Part shown: in pieces, positions 41,803 through 50,436 of the stretch
Layout: each line of letters opens with the position of its first letter
How positions within the stretch are numbered: position 1 is the first letter of the stretch
From: Hymenobacter negativus
GTDB lineage: Bacteria > Bacteroidota > Bacteroidia > Cytophagales > Hymenobacteraceae
NCBI RefSeq assembly: GCF_016056375.1
Contig: NZ_JAEDAE010000003.1
Coordinates: forward strand, 124,001-188,000
Direction: 5' to 3'
Length of the DNA: 64,000 bases
Program-made: the position numbers and the translations under genes
The notes under the pieces: generated by a model
The model's input: only the letters and a program-made list of their open reading frames with translations
The model's database searches: none
What the model was told of the DNA's origin: nothing

Positions 41803-43383
41803 ATGAAACGCATTGGATTAGTGGGCTTTGCCCTGCTCGCGGCGGCCCAGCTGCTGAGCTCCTGTAAAAAAGATTATCTGGCCGAAACCCCGCAGTCGCT
41901 CTACACGCCCCAAACGGTGCTGGTCGATTCGCTGGGCTTTGAGGCCGCCATGGCCGGCCTGCAGTCGGTGGTGCGCGAGCAATACACCCGCTCCGACGAG
42001 CAGGGCCTGCTGAGCATGATGCAGCTCGGCACCGACGTGGCCATTCCCGGCCAGGTGCAGGGCGCCGAGATTCCCTATTACAACTACACCTTGCTGAACT
42101 CGCAGGACCAGGCCGCCGCCGTGATGTGGAGCTGGGCCTACCGCACCATCAACAACTGCAACCAGATTATTCAGGGCGCGGCCACCGCGCCGGCCACGCT
42201 GCGCCAGGGCTACAAGGACCGCATCAGCGGCGAGGCCCGCTTCTACCGCGCCTACGCCTACAACTTCCTGGTGACGCTGTGGGGCGACGTGCCGCTGATT
42301 GAGACGCCCGTGACCACGCCGCGCACCGACTTCACCCGCACGCCCATCGCGGCGGTGAATACGTTCATCATCAACGACCTGACCACGGCCATTCCGAAGC
42401 TGTTTCTGGCCAGCAAGGCGGCTTCGGGCCGCATCACGAAGGGGGCGGCCCAGCAGCTGCTCGGCGAAGTGTACCTGCGAACCAACCAGCCCGCGCTGGC
42501 CGAAACGCAGCTGAAAGAGGTTATCAGCGGCGGCCAGTATAGCCTGATTAAGGCCCGCTACGGCGTTAAATCGACCCAGCCGGGCGACTGCTTCTCGGAT
42601 ATGTTCATTGTGGGCAACCAGCGCCGCAGCCAAGGCAACACCGAGCTGATTTGGGGCATTGAGCAGCAGTTGCTGGTGCCCGGCGGCACCACCAGCGCCC
42701 AACAACGCCGCGTGTGGGTGCCGGCCTACTACAACGTGAACGGCATGACGCTGGTGGACTCGCTGGGCGGACGCGGCCTGGGCCGCCTGCGCCTGAGCAA
42801 CTGGGTGGACTACCGCCTGTACAACACCGGCCCCGACATGCGCAACTCGAAGTACAACCTCAAGCGCGTGTTCTACTACAACAACCCCGCCGTGCCGCTC
42901 AAATACGGCAAGCGCGTGACCGGACTCACCGGTTCGGATACCATCTTCTACATCACGCCCTACACCACCAAGTGGAACCAGTTTGACCCCACCGACACCT
43001 TCGGCTTCGGCACCATCAAGGACCTGCCCATGATGCGCCTGGGCGAAACCTACCTGCTGCTGGCCGAGGCCCAGGTAAAGCAAGGCAACACCACCGGCGC
43101 GGCCAGCAGCATCAACGAGCTGCGCACCCGCGCCCAGGCCGCCCCGGTTTCGGCCGGCCAGATGACGCTGGACTTCATCCTCGACGAGCGCGCCCGCGAG
43201 CTGATAGGGGAGGAGCAGCGCCGCCTCACGCTGCTGCGCACCGGCACGCTCATTGACCGTGTGACGCGCCTGAACCCGGCCCCGGTGTCCGGCCTCACCG
43301 CCAAAAAGCTGTTGCTGCCCATCCCGCAAACGTCCATTGACCTGAACGGCATGGCCACGCTGGGCCAGAACGACGGGTACTAA
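41803..43383 (+). CDS. susD: SusD/RagB-type outer-membrane lipoprotein
   Basis: The 526-residue lipoprotein has C21 in LLSSCKKDYL. Motifs: ETPQSLYTPQTVLVDSLGFE, AYRTINNCNQIIQGA, FYRAYAYNFLVTLWGDVPLI, QQLLGEVYLRTNQPALAETQ, and a C-terminal RLGETYLLLAEAQVKQGNTT plus RRLTLLRTGTLIDRV. It lies on the outer face of the SusC barrel as a hinged lid binding glycan fragments. It follows susC by 33 bp and precedes a repeat-D hairpin and the larger DUF2264 gene. Confidence 0.96.
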   Translation: MKRIGLVGFALLAAAQLLSSCKKDYLAETPQSLYTPQTVLVDSLGFEAAMAGLQSVVREQYTRSDEQGLLSMMQLGTDVAIPGQVQGAEIPYYNYTLLNSQDQAAAVMWSWAYRTINNCNQIIQGAATAPATLRQGYKDRISGEARFYRAYAYNFLVTLWGDVPLIETPVTTPRTDFTRTPIAAVNTFIINDLTTAIPKLFLASKAASGRITKGAAQQLLGEVYLRTNQPALAETQLKEVISGGQYSLIKARYGVKSTQPGDCFSDMFIVGNQRRSQGNTELIWGIEQQLLVPGGTTSAQQRRVWVPAYYNVNGMTLVDSLGGRGLGRLRLSNWVDYRLYNTGPDMRNSKYNLKRVFYYNNPAVPLKYGKRVTGLTGSDTIFYITPYTTKWNQFDPTDTFGFGTIKDLPMMRLGETYLLLAEAQVKQGNTTGAASSINELRTRAQAAPVSAGQMTLDFILDERARELIGEEQRRLTLLRTGTLIDRVTRLNPAPVSGLTAKKLLLPIPQTSIDLNGMATLGQNDGY

Positions 43384-43384
43384 A

Positions 43385-43434
43385 AACCTCACCCCCGGCC
43401 CCTCTCCCCAAGGAGAGGGGCCGGGGGTGAGGTT
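43385..43434. repeat. palindromic repeat family D, copy 2 (single hairpin)
   Basis: A 23-bp perfect stem (AACCTCACCCCCGGCCCCTC...) with a 4-nt loop fills most of the space between susD and the DUF2264 gene. It could act as a transcript processing or partial termination site between them. Confidence 0.85.
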
Positions 43435-43471
43435 AAATGTGCAAACGAAGCCGAAACCGTATTTACTCTTG

Positions 43472-45514
43472 ATGAAAATAACCGGCTTACTTCTCGGAAC
43501 CCTCGCCGCCCTGGCCGCACCCTCGGCCTACGCCCAGCCGGTTGCGCCTGCCTTCACTACCGCCGTCACGCCACCCGCCACCAGGCTGCCGCTGTTCAAG
43601 GTGCAGCAGCCAGATAAGAAGCTGAGTCCCTTCACCGGTATGACGCGGCGGCACTGGCAGGACGCCGCCCGCTACCTGCTCGGCGGCGCGTTCAGCTACG
43701 TACACCAGCTGGACGACCCGATGCAGTTTCCGAAGCAGCCCGGCAAAAGCTACCCACGCACCGCCGCCCAGGTGCCCACCGAGAAGCTGGAGGGCCTATG
43801 CCGCACGTTGTTTATGGCCGCGCCGTTGCTCAAGGAAGCCCCCGGCCTGACGCTAAACGGCATCAAAGTGGGCGACTACTACCGCCACCAGTTGGCCCAG
43901 CTGGTGAACCCGGCCAGCCCGGCGTTCATTCAGCCCCGGGCCAAGGACGGCGGCCCCAGCCAGAATTTGGTGGAGTTTGGCGGGCTGAGTGTGGCGCTGT
44001 TTGCGGCCCCCGAAATCCTGTGGGACCCGCTGCCCCAGGCCACCAAAGATGCTCTGGCTGCCACCATGCTCAGCTACGGCGACGGCCCCACCGTGCCCCA
44101 GAACTGGCGCTATTTCAACATTTTCATCCTGAGCTTTTACAAAAGCCGGGGCTATGCTGTCAATGAGAAATTGATGGAGGAATACCTGCAAAAGCAGCTC
44201 ACGCACTACCGCGGCGAAGGATGGTACCACGACGCACCCACCTTCGACTATTACAGCATGTGGGCCTTCCAGATGTACGGCCGGCTGTGGAGCGAATACT
44301 ACGGCCGGGCGCACTACCCCGAAATTGCCGCCCAGCTCACCGCCAATTTTGCCCCGCTGAAGGACAATTACCCCTACCAGTTCGGGCGCGACGGCAGCAT
44401 GATAATGTGGGGCCGCAGCATCACCTACCGCTTTGCGGCGGTGGTGCCCTTCCCGCTGATGGGCCTGCACCCCGAGGCCGGCACCAACTTCGGCTGGATG
44501 CGGCGTATTGCCTCGGGCGCACTGCTGCAATTTCTGGAAAACCCGGATTTCCTGCAGGATAACATCCCCACGCTGGGCTTCTACGGCGCTTTCGACCCCG
44601 CCGTGCAGGCCTATAGCTGCCGGGGCAGCGTGTTCTGGATGGCCAAGGCCTTCCTGGGCCTGCTCGTGCCGGCCGACTCGCCCTTCTGGACCGCCACCGA
44701 AAATGAAGGCCCCTGGACCAAAGAGCTGAAGCCGGGCACCGTGTTCAACAAGTTCGAGGCCGGCCCCAACATCCTCGTGACCGACTACCCGAACATCGGC
44801 GCGGCCGAAATCCGCGTGCCCTCGGCCCAACCGGCCAGCGACGGCAACCGGGGCAACGAGAATTACAACCGCCTGAGCTACAACAGCGCCTTCCCTTGGC
44901 AGGCCGACGGCCCCAACGGCGAAGTGGCCATGGACTACGTATTCAAAACCCCGGACAACAAGTGGGAGCCGCTGCGCCTTTACACCTTCAAAAAGTTTGA
45001 AAACGGCGTTTACTACCGCGATGCCGAGCTGGAAACCAACCACAACGTCAAGCTCCACCTCGCCGACATCACCCTGCCCAACGGCATCCTGCGCCTCGAC
45101 CAGAACCTGAGCACCGAGCCCGTGGCGGTCCGCCTCGGCCATTATTCGCTGCCCAACCTCATGGGCACCATCCGGCGCAGCACGCGCAAGGTGGGCGGCT
45201 ACGAGGCCCAAATCATCGACAACGGCACCTACCAGCTGGCCCTCGTCCCGCTCAGTGGCTGGACCAAAACCGAAACTCTGACCACCACCGGCCTCAACCC
45301 CGTGAAGCCTGAAAGCGCCGTTATCAACGTCTCGGCGCAGTTCGCGCCCGCCCAGCCCGCGCTCTACGCCACGCTCATGCTCTGGAAAAAATCGGGCGGA
45401 ACCTGGACGGAGGCCGAGCTGATGCCCGTGAAAAAACTGTTGCCCACCACCCCGAACGGCAGCGCTACGGTGACTTTCAGGGACGGCAGCAGCAAGACCA
45501 TCAAGTACGATTAA
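43472..45514 (+). CDS. large DUF2264 protein, exported (possible GH154-like glycosidase)
   Basis: The 680-residue protein starts at ATG 43472 with a signal peptide (MKITGLLLGTLAALAAPSAY, then AQ). The DUF2264 helical barrel spans about residues 35-420 (RHWQDAARYLLGGAFSYVHQ, NLVEFGGLSVALFAAPEILW, GEGWYHDAPTFDYYSMWAFQ, FGRDGSMIMWGRSITYRFAA). About 260 further residues form beta-sandwich segments (YNRLSYNSAFPWQADGP, GVYYRDAELETNHNVKLHLA). It is much longer than the copy at 28015 and lies in the susCD arm. If GH154 holds, it would remove glucuronic acid. Expected in the periplasm. Confidence 0.85.
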   Translation: MKITGLLLGTLAALAAPSAYAQPVAPAFTTAVTPPATRLPLFKVQQPDKKLSPFTGMTRRHWQDAARYLLGGAFSYVHQLDDPMQFPKQPGKSYPRTAAQVPTEKLEGLCRTLFMAAPLLKEAPGLTLNGIKVGDYYRHQLAQLVNPASPAFIQPRAKDGGPSQNLVEFGGLSVALFAAPEILWDPLPQATKDALAATMLSYGDGPTVPQNWRYFNIFILSFYKSRGYAVNEKLMEEYLQKQLTHYRGEGWYHDAPTFDYYSMWAFQMYGRLWSEYYGRAHYPEIAAQLTANFAPLKDNYPYQFGRDGSMIMWGRSITYRFAAVVPFPLMGLHPEAGTNFGWMRRIASGALLQFLENPDFLQDNIPTLGFYGAFDPAVQAYSCRGSVFWMAKAFLGLLVPADSPFWTATENEGPWTKELKPGTVFNKFEAGPNILVTDYPNIGAAEIRVPSAQPASDGNRGNENYNRLSYNSAFPWQADGPNGEVAMDYVFKTPDNKWEPLRLYTFKKFENGVYYRDAELETNHNVKLHLADITLPNGILRLDQNLSTEPVAVRLGHYSLPNLMGTIRRSTRKVGGYEAQIIDNGTYQLALVPLSGWTKTETLTTTGLNPVKPESAVINVSAQFAPAQPALYATLMLWKKSGGTWTEAELMPVKKLLPTTPNGSATVTFRDGSSKTIKYD

Positions 45515-45849
45515 CCCCCGAAAAACCTAACGAACGTACGGCCCCAACCAGCGCCCCGGCCCGCTGCGCAGTGAGAAACCAGCTGGCCCCAACAGTGAGA
45601 GCCCGTCTCCTTCCGCAAGAGGAGCCGCTGGCCGGTGGGAGGTGGGACCCTTGCCGGCCACTGGTTGGGCCGTGCGTTCGTGTTTTTCTCCGTCAGCATT
45701 TATTCATCTGTCATCCTGAGCGCAGCGAAGGACCTTATTAGGACTGCTTACTTTGGCCCGATTCTGAGCAGGGCGAGCGTGAGAAGGTCCTTCGCTGCGC
45801 TCCGAATGACAAGCATCTTCAGGTGGCTCCGGCCACTTTATCGGTTTAT
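45515..45849. other. intergenic region 45515-45849
   Basis: It contains repeat B copy 3 (45709-45811). No other feature is seen in 45515-45708. A promoter for the double-GH43 gene might lie between the repeat and 45850, but none is clear. Confidence 0.45.
45709..45811. repeat. palindromic repeat family B, copy 3
   Basis: The left arm TGTCATCCTGAGCGCAGCGA... (45709-45739) and right arm (45781-45811) are inverted with a few mismatches. It resembles the copies at 9832 and 11332 and lies 38 bp before the start of the double GH43 gene. Confidence 0.85.
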
Positions 45850-48003
45850 ATGAAACACTGCTTTTTGCTGCTGTTGCTTGGCGCGCTCGGTTTCATCCGG
45901 CATGCCGCCGGCTGGCTTGGCCCGCCCGCGAAGGAAAAAACCAGCGCCTACCTGTTCGTCTACTTCACCGGCAACGACATTAAAGAAGAAGCCATTCGCT
46001 TCGCCCTTAGCCCCGATGGCTACCACTACACGGCCCTGAATGGCAACCGGCCGGTCATCAGCTCGGCCGCCATCAGCGAAACGGGCGGCGTGCGCGACCC
46101 GCACATCCTGCGCGGGGCCGATGGCAAAACATTCTACATGGTGGCCACCGACATGGTATCGGCCAAGGGCTGGGATTCGAACCGGGGCATGGTGCTGATG
46201 AAGTCCACTGATCTAATTACCTGGAAGTCCAGCGCCATCAATTTCCAAAAGCGCTACCCCGGCCAGGAAAATCTGAAACGCGTGTGGGCCCCGCAAACCA
46301 TTTACGACGCCCAGGCCGGCAAGTACTTGGTTTACTTCTCGCTGAAGCACGGCACCGACCCCGACAAAATCTACTACGCCTACGCCAACAAAGACTTCAC
46401 CGACCTGGAAGGCGAGCCGAAGCAGCTGTTCGTGAGCCCCACCAACGGCTCGTGCATCGACGGCGACATCGTGGCGAAAGACGGGAAGTTTTACCTGTTT
46501 TTTAAGACCGAAGGCCAGGGCAACGGCATCAAAATAGCCGTGTCGGATAAGCTCACCGGCGGCTACGTGCTGCGCGACCAGTACGTGCAGCAAACCACCG
46601 ACCCGGTAGAAGGCGCGGGCACTTTCAAGCTCAACAATTCCAACGATTACATCCTGATGTACGACGTGTACACCAAGGGCCGCTACCAGTTCACGCGCAC
46701 TTCCGACCTGCGCAATTTCAAGGTCGTGGATGGCGAGGTGAGCATGGATTTCCACCCGCGTCACGGCACGGTGCTGCCCATCACGGCGCAGGAGGGCGCG
46801 CGCCTGGCCTCCCGCTGGCTGGCCCCGGCGGCGGTGCTACGCTCGGCCCGTAATCCCGCTATCCGTCCGCAGAATACCGTGGCTGATTCTGCTGCCGGCA
46901 AGCTGAGTTTTCTGGCCAAACCGGGCACCAATCTGAAAGTCTTCGACCCCGCGCTTTCCACCTTCGCCGGCGTAGCGGTGCAGCCCGCCGGCCCGCAGGA
47001 TTTTACCAAAGGCCCCGTGCGCTACACCGTGAGCGGCACCAACCAGAAACAGTCCGTTTCGCTGAGCATCACCGAAACCCACAACCCGGCCCTGACCGGC
47101 TACTACGCCGACCCGGCCATTCTCTATTCCGAAAAAACCGGCAAATTCTACCTCTATCCTACCAGCGACGGCTTCACGGGCTGGTCGGGCACTTACTTCA
47201 AAGCGTTTTCATCGCCCGATTTAGTGAACTGGAAAGATGAGGGCGTGATATTGGATTTGGGCAATGATGTGAACTGGGCGAAGAAAAACGCCTGGGCCCC
47301 CTGCATCATCGAGCAGAAAACGGCCACTGGCTACAAGTACGCCTATTATTTCTGCGCCGAAGCCAAGATTGGCGTGGCCCTGGCCGACAGCCCCACCGGC
47401 CCGTTCGTGGACTCGGGCAAGCCCCTGATTGACACCCGGCCCGAGGGCGTGAAGGGCGGCCAACAGATTGACCCGGCCGTGTTCCACGACCCCCAAACCG
47501 GCAAAAACTACCTCTACTGGGGCAACGGCTACCTGGCCGGCGCCGAGTTGAACGACGACCTTACCTCCCTGAAGCCCGGTACCACGCAGGTGCTGACGCC
47601 CGACGGCACCTTCCGCGAGGGTACCCACGTGCTCTACCGCAACGGCACCTACTACTTCATGTGGAGCGAAAACGACACCCGCGACCCAGACTACCGCGTG
47701 CGCTACGGCACGGCCATCAGCCCGCTGGGCAAAATCACGGTGCCGGCCAATAACCTGGTAGTCAGTAAGGACACGGCGGCCGGCCTCTACGGCACGGGCC
47801 ACAACAGTACCATCCAGGTGCCGGGCCGCGACGAATGGTACCTCGTCTACCACCGCTTCACCTATCCGCAAGGCATTACGATGGGCCGCGCCGCCGGCTA
47901 CCACCGCGAAGTATGCATCGACAAGCTGGAATTCAATGCGGATGGCAGTATCAAGCCCGTGACGCCCACGCACGCCGGCATCCCGCTGGTGCGGGTGAAA
48001 TAG
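45850..48003 (+). CDS. double-domain GH43 protein (arabinosidase-like)
   Basis: The 717-residue protein starts at ATG 45850 with a signal peptide (MKHCFLLLLLGALGFIRHAA). It has two GH43-type five-bladed propellers. The first (about 30-335) contains GVRDPHILRGADGKTFYMVA and VWAPQTIYDAQAGKYLVYFS. The second (about 410-715) contains GYYADPAILYSEKTGKFYLY, NAWAPCIIEQ, IDPAVFHDPQTGKNYLYWGN and FREGTHVLYRNGTYYFMWSE, which look like active-site blades. A 60-residue beta segment links them. The second domain is a likely alpha-L-arabinofuranosidase or xylosidase. It is downstream of the DUF2264 gene and would debranch arabinose side chains. Confidence 0.88.
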   Translation: MKHCFLLLLLGALGFIRHAAGWLGPPAKEKTSAYLFVYFTGNDIKEEAIRFALSPDGYHYTALNGNRPVISSAAISETGGVRDPHILRGADGKTFYMVATDMVSAKGWDSNRGMVLMKSTDLITWKSSAINFQKRYPGQENLKRVWAPQTIYDAQAGKYLVYFSLKHGTDPDKIYYAYANKDFTDLEGEPKQLFVSPTNGSCIDGDIVAKDGKFYLFFKTEGQGNGIKIAVSDKLTGGYVLRDQYVQQTTDPVEGAGTFKLNNSNDYILMYDVYTKGRYQFTRTSDLRNFKVVDGEVSMDFHPRHGTVLPITAQEGARLASRWLAPAAVLRSARNPAIRPQNTVADSAAGKLSFLAKPGTNLKVFDPALSTFAGVAVQPAGPQDFTKGPVRYTVSGTNQKQSVSLSITETHNPALTGYYADPAILYSEKTGKFYLYPTSDGFTGWSGTYFKAFSSPDLVNWKDEGVILDLGNDVNWAKKNAWAPCIIEQKTATGYKYAYYFCAEAKIGVALADSPTGPFVDSGKPLIDTRPEGVKGGQQIDPAVFHDPQTGKNYLYWGNGYLAGAELNDDLTSLKPGTTQVLTPDGTFREGTHVLYRNGTYYFMWSENDTRDPDYRVRYGTAISPLGKITVPANNLVVSKDTAAGLYGTGHNSTIQVPGRDEWYLVYHRFTYPQGITMGRAAGYHREVCIDKLEFNADGSIKPVTPTHAGIPLVRVK

Positions 48004-48032
48004 CTTCGCGCTCAAAAATCAATAATCAACTC

Positions 48033-49343
48033 ATGCCGATGTTTCGATTTGCGCTGTGCCTGCTGTGGCTGGGAGGTTTTTTGCCAGCCCCAAACAGCCG
48101 CGCCCAGACGCCGGTGGGCCTGGGCTGGGCGAAGAATAACGTGAACGGCGCAGTGTTCCGCAAAAACTCCGTGGTGACGCAGGGCCGCGACCAGTACGTG
48201 GCCTGGTATGACTCGGCGGCCTACGTGGTGCTGGCCAAGCGGCGGCTGCCGGCCGGGCCGTGGCAGGTGCAACGCACACCATACCAGGGCAATGTGAAAG
48301 ACGCTCACAACGTCATCAGCCTGATGGTGGACGGTGCAGGCTACATGCACCTGTCCTTCGACCATCACAACAACCCCCTGCACTACTGCCGCGGCAAAGC
48401 GCCCGGCTCGCTTGAAATGGGCCCGCTTCAGCCCATGACCGGCCAGCAGGAGCAGAAGGTTTCTTACCCCGAATTTCACCGCTTCCCCGGCGGCGACGTG
48501 CTGTTTATGTACCGCGACGGTGGCTCCGGCAACGGCAACCTCGTACTTAACCGATATAGCCCCAAAACCCAAAAGTGGACCCGCCTGCACAGCGTGCTCA
48601 TCGACGGCGAGGGCCAACGCAACGCCTATTGGCAGGCCTGTATTGATGCGCGGGGCACCATCCACGTCTCGTGGGTGTGGCGCGAGTCGCCCAACGTGGC
48701 CTCTAACCACGACATGGCCTACGCCTGCTCCCGCGACGGCGGCCTGACCTGGCAGCGCAGCACCGGCGAAAAGTACGCCCTGCCCATCACCGAAAAAACC
48801 GCCGAGTACGCCGCCCGCATCCCCCAGAACAGCGAGCTGATTAACCAAACCAGCATCACGGCCGATGCTCAGGGCCGGCCCTACATCGCCACCTACTGGC
48901 GGCCGGCTGGCACCCAGGTGCCGCAGTATCAGCTGATTTACCTGAGCGGCAGCCAGTGGAAAACCACGCAAATCAGCCAGCGCACCACGCCCTTTAGCCT
49001 GAGCGGCGTGGGCACGAAGAAGATTCCGATTTCGCGCCCGCAGCTGCTGGTTTCGACGCAGAAAGGCAAAACGGCGGCTTTCCTGCTCTACCGCGACGCC
49101 GAGCGCCAGGACCGTGCCTCGGTGCTGCAGTGCCCCGACCTCGCCACCAATCAGTGGACGTCCCTCGACCTCACCACTACCTGCGTGGGCAACTGGGAGC
49201 CCAGCTACGACACCGAGCGCTGGAAAACCGACGGCACCCTCAGCCTCTTCGTGCAACGCACCGGCCAGGGCGACGGCGAAACCCTCGAAAACCTGCCCCC
49301 GCAGCCCGTGTACGTGCTGGAATGGCGGCCCGGCCACCGCTAA
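48033..49343 (+). CDS. BNR-4 repeat propeller protein (GH145/PL42-like)
   Basis: The 436-residue protein starts at ATG 48033 (alternative 48039) with a signal peptide (LCLLWLGGFLPAPNSRAQ). It is a BNR_4 seven-bladed propeller with NVKDAHNVISLMVDGAGYMH, LSFDHHNNPLHYCRG, YPEFHRFPGGDVLFMYRDGG and FTWQRSTGEKY-type repeats. The family includes alpha-L-rhamnosidases (GH145) and rhamnose-glucuronate lyases (PL42), active on L-Rha-alpha-1,4-GlcA caps of arabinogalactan. Conserved His residues of the DHHN motif are candidates for catalysis. It begins 29 bp after the GH43 gene, so they are co-transcribed. Exact activity unverified. Confidence 0.75.
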   Translation: MPMFRFALCLLWLGGFLPAPNSRAQTPVGLGWAKNNVNGAVFRKNSVVTQGRDQYVAWYDSAAYVVLAKRRLPAGPWQVQRTPYQGNVKDAHNVISLMVDGAGYMHLSFDHHNNPLHYCRGKAPGSLEMGPLQPMTGQQEQKVSYPEFHRFPGGDVLFMYRDGGSGNGNLVLNRYSPKTQKWTRLHSVLIDGEGQRNAYWQACIDARGTIHVSWVWRESPNVASNHDMAYACSRDGGLTWQRSTGEKYALPITEKTAEYAARIPQNSELINQTSITADAQGRPYIATYWRPAGTQVPQYQLIYLSGSQWKTTQISQRTTPFSLSGVGTKKIPISRPQLLVSTQKGKTAAFLLYRDAERQDRASVLQCPDLATNQWTSLDLTTTCVGNWEPSYDTERWKTDGTLSLFVQRTGQGDGETLENLPPQPVYVLEWRPGHR

Positions 49344-49642
49344 TCCAGCTGATTCAGCCCCCACCGGGGCTGGCCGGAATACTCCGCAGCTTGAATTAGG
49401 TAGCGCACGAAACGGCGCGATTTGCCCTGCGCAGCAATCTGGCTTCAGGCACTATTCGCACCCTGTAATCCGGATTAGAACGAAAATAACCCGGCTTCCC
49501 GGTTTTTTGCCCCCACCTTCGCGGGAATCTGAGTTGCCATGGTTGCCGTATGTGGCAGCCCGGGCTTAGCTCGGTTGTAGGTTTTTTCGTATTCCAGCGT
49601 TGCGCCCTGCTCCCTAATGCTTAGGAGTTGGGTCCGTTTCAT
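49344..49642. other. intergenic region 49344-49642
   Basis: It holds a perfect 12-bp palindrome TAATCCGGATTA at 49466-49477 and, at about 49488-49508, a weak stem CCGG-CTTC-CCGG followed by six Ts, which may end the polysaccharide locus. No gene is apparent. Confidence 0.45.
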
Positions 49643-50326
49643 ATGTCCCGCTCGCCTGTTGCCGTCTTATTGTTCACCCGCTCGGCGGGCGAGGAGGCGG
49701 TACACAAGCGCTTCATCAGCCACGGCACCCGGGCCGGTAATGCCGCCGTAGCGGCCCAGCTTATTCACCTGGCCGAGACTATTGCAAGTAGGGCTGAGGT
49801 TGATTTTGTGCGGGTCGATTCGGCCCGGCAAACGGGAGCTACTTTCGGCGAGCGGCTCACCAACGCCATGCGGCGCGTGTTCGGCCAGGAGTACGAGTAT
49901 TTGCTGGTGATGGGCAACGACTGCCCGCAGCTTACTGAGCACCTGCTGCGGCAGGCCGCGGCCGCCGTGCAGCAAACCGGGGCCGTGGTTGGCCCCGCCA
50001 CCGATGGCGGCGTGTACCTGCTGGGCATGTCGCGCGCCGTGTTCGAAAGCCAAGACTGGGACCAATTGCCCTGGCAAACGGCGCAGCTCGGGGTTGTCCT
50101 ACGGCGGCAGCTGCCCCTCGCCGCTGGAGTGCTGCCCGTGCTGGCCGATGTCGATGACGAGCAGGGCCTCGCCGTGGCCCTGCGGCAGCGGCTGACCCGG
50201 CCGTTGCTGCGGCGGCTGCGGCGGCTGCGTGGCCCTCAGTCAGTGGCCCAGCCGGCCGCAGTCATCACCGTCGGCCAGTGCGCCGATGTGGCGGCACGTC
50301 CCCGTCGTGGGCCGCCGGCCCTTTAA
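49643..50326 (+). CDS. DUF2064 (GT-A-like) family protein
   Basis: The 227-residue protein starts at ATG 49643. It matches the DUF2064/TIGR04282 glycosyltransferase-like family: VAVLLFTRSAGEEAVHKRF, TGATFGERLTNAMRRVFGQE, YLLVMGNDCPQLTEHLL and VVGPATDGGVYLLGMSR. The family is nucleotide-diphospho-sugar transferase-like and appears in arsenosugar and related clusters. The C-terminal tail is Arg-rich (LLRRLRRLRG) and may be disordered. It is a separate unit between the polysaccharide locus and the TonB/ABC operon. Confidence 0.85.
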   Translation: MSRSPVAVLLFTRSAGEEAVHKRFISHGTRAGNAAVAAQLIHLAETIASRAEVDFVRVDSARQTGATFGERLTNAMRRVFGQEYEYLLVMGNDCPQLTEHLLRQAAAAVQQTGAVVGPATDGGVYLLGMSRAVFESQDWDQLPWQTAQLGVVLRRQLPLAAGVLPVLADVDDEQGLAVALRQRLTRPLLRRLRRLRGPQSVAQPAAVITVGQCADVAARPRRGPPAL

Positions 50327-50337
50327 AACTTCCTGGA

Positions 50338-50367
50338 TTTGTCACCCTGGCAATGCGACTACGTTTG
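50338..50367 (+). promoter_or_regulatory. Bacteroidota-type promoter of the TonB/ABC/radical-SAM operon
   Basis: TTTG (50338-50341), an 18-nt spacer and TACGTTTG (50360-50367) match the TTTG/TAnnTTTG consensus. Expected start of transcription is about 50374, leaving a leader of about 63 nt before the ATG at 50437. Confidence 0.65.
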
Positions 50368-50436
50368 TCCTGTTGGACAGCGGGCCGTGGCCGAGGTAGC
50401 CTGTATGCATTGTTTTAGCTTGTTTTTCTCTTTCTT

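Noticed and set aside
41818..43392. A 524-codon minus-strand frame opposite susD
   Set aside because: Shadow of the SusD gene with no motif or plausible start context.
43853..45211. A 452-codon minus-strand frame opposite the large DUF2264 gene
   Set aside because: Antisense shadow in GC-rich DNA, without recognisable protein features.
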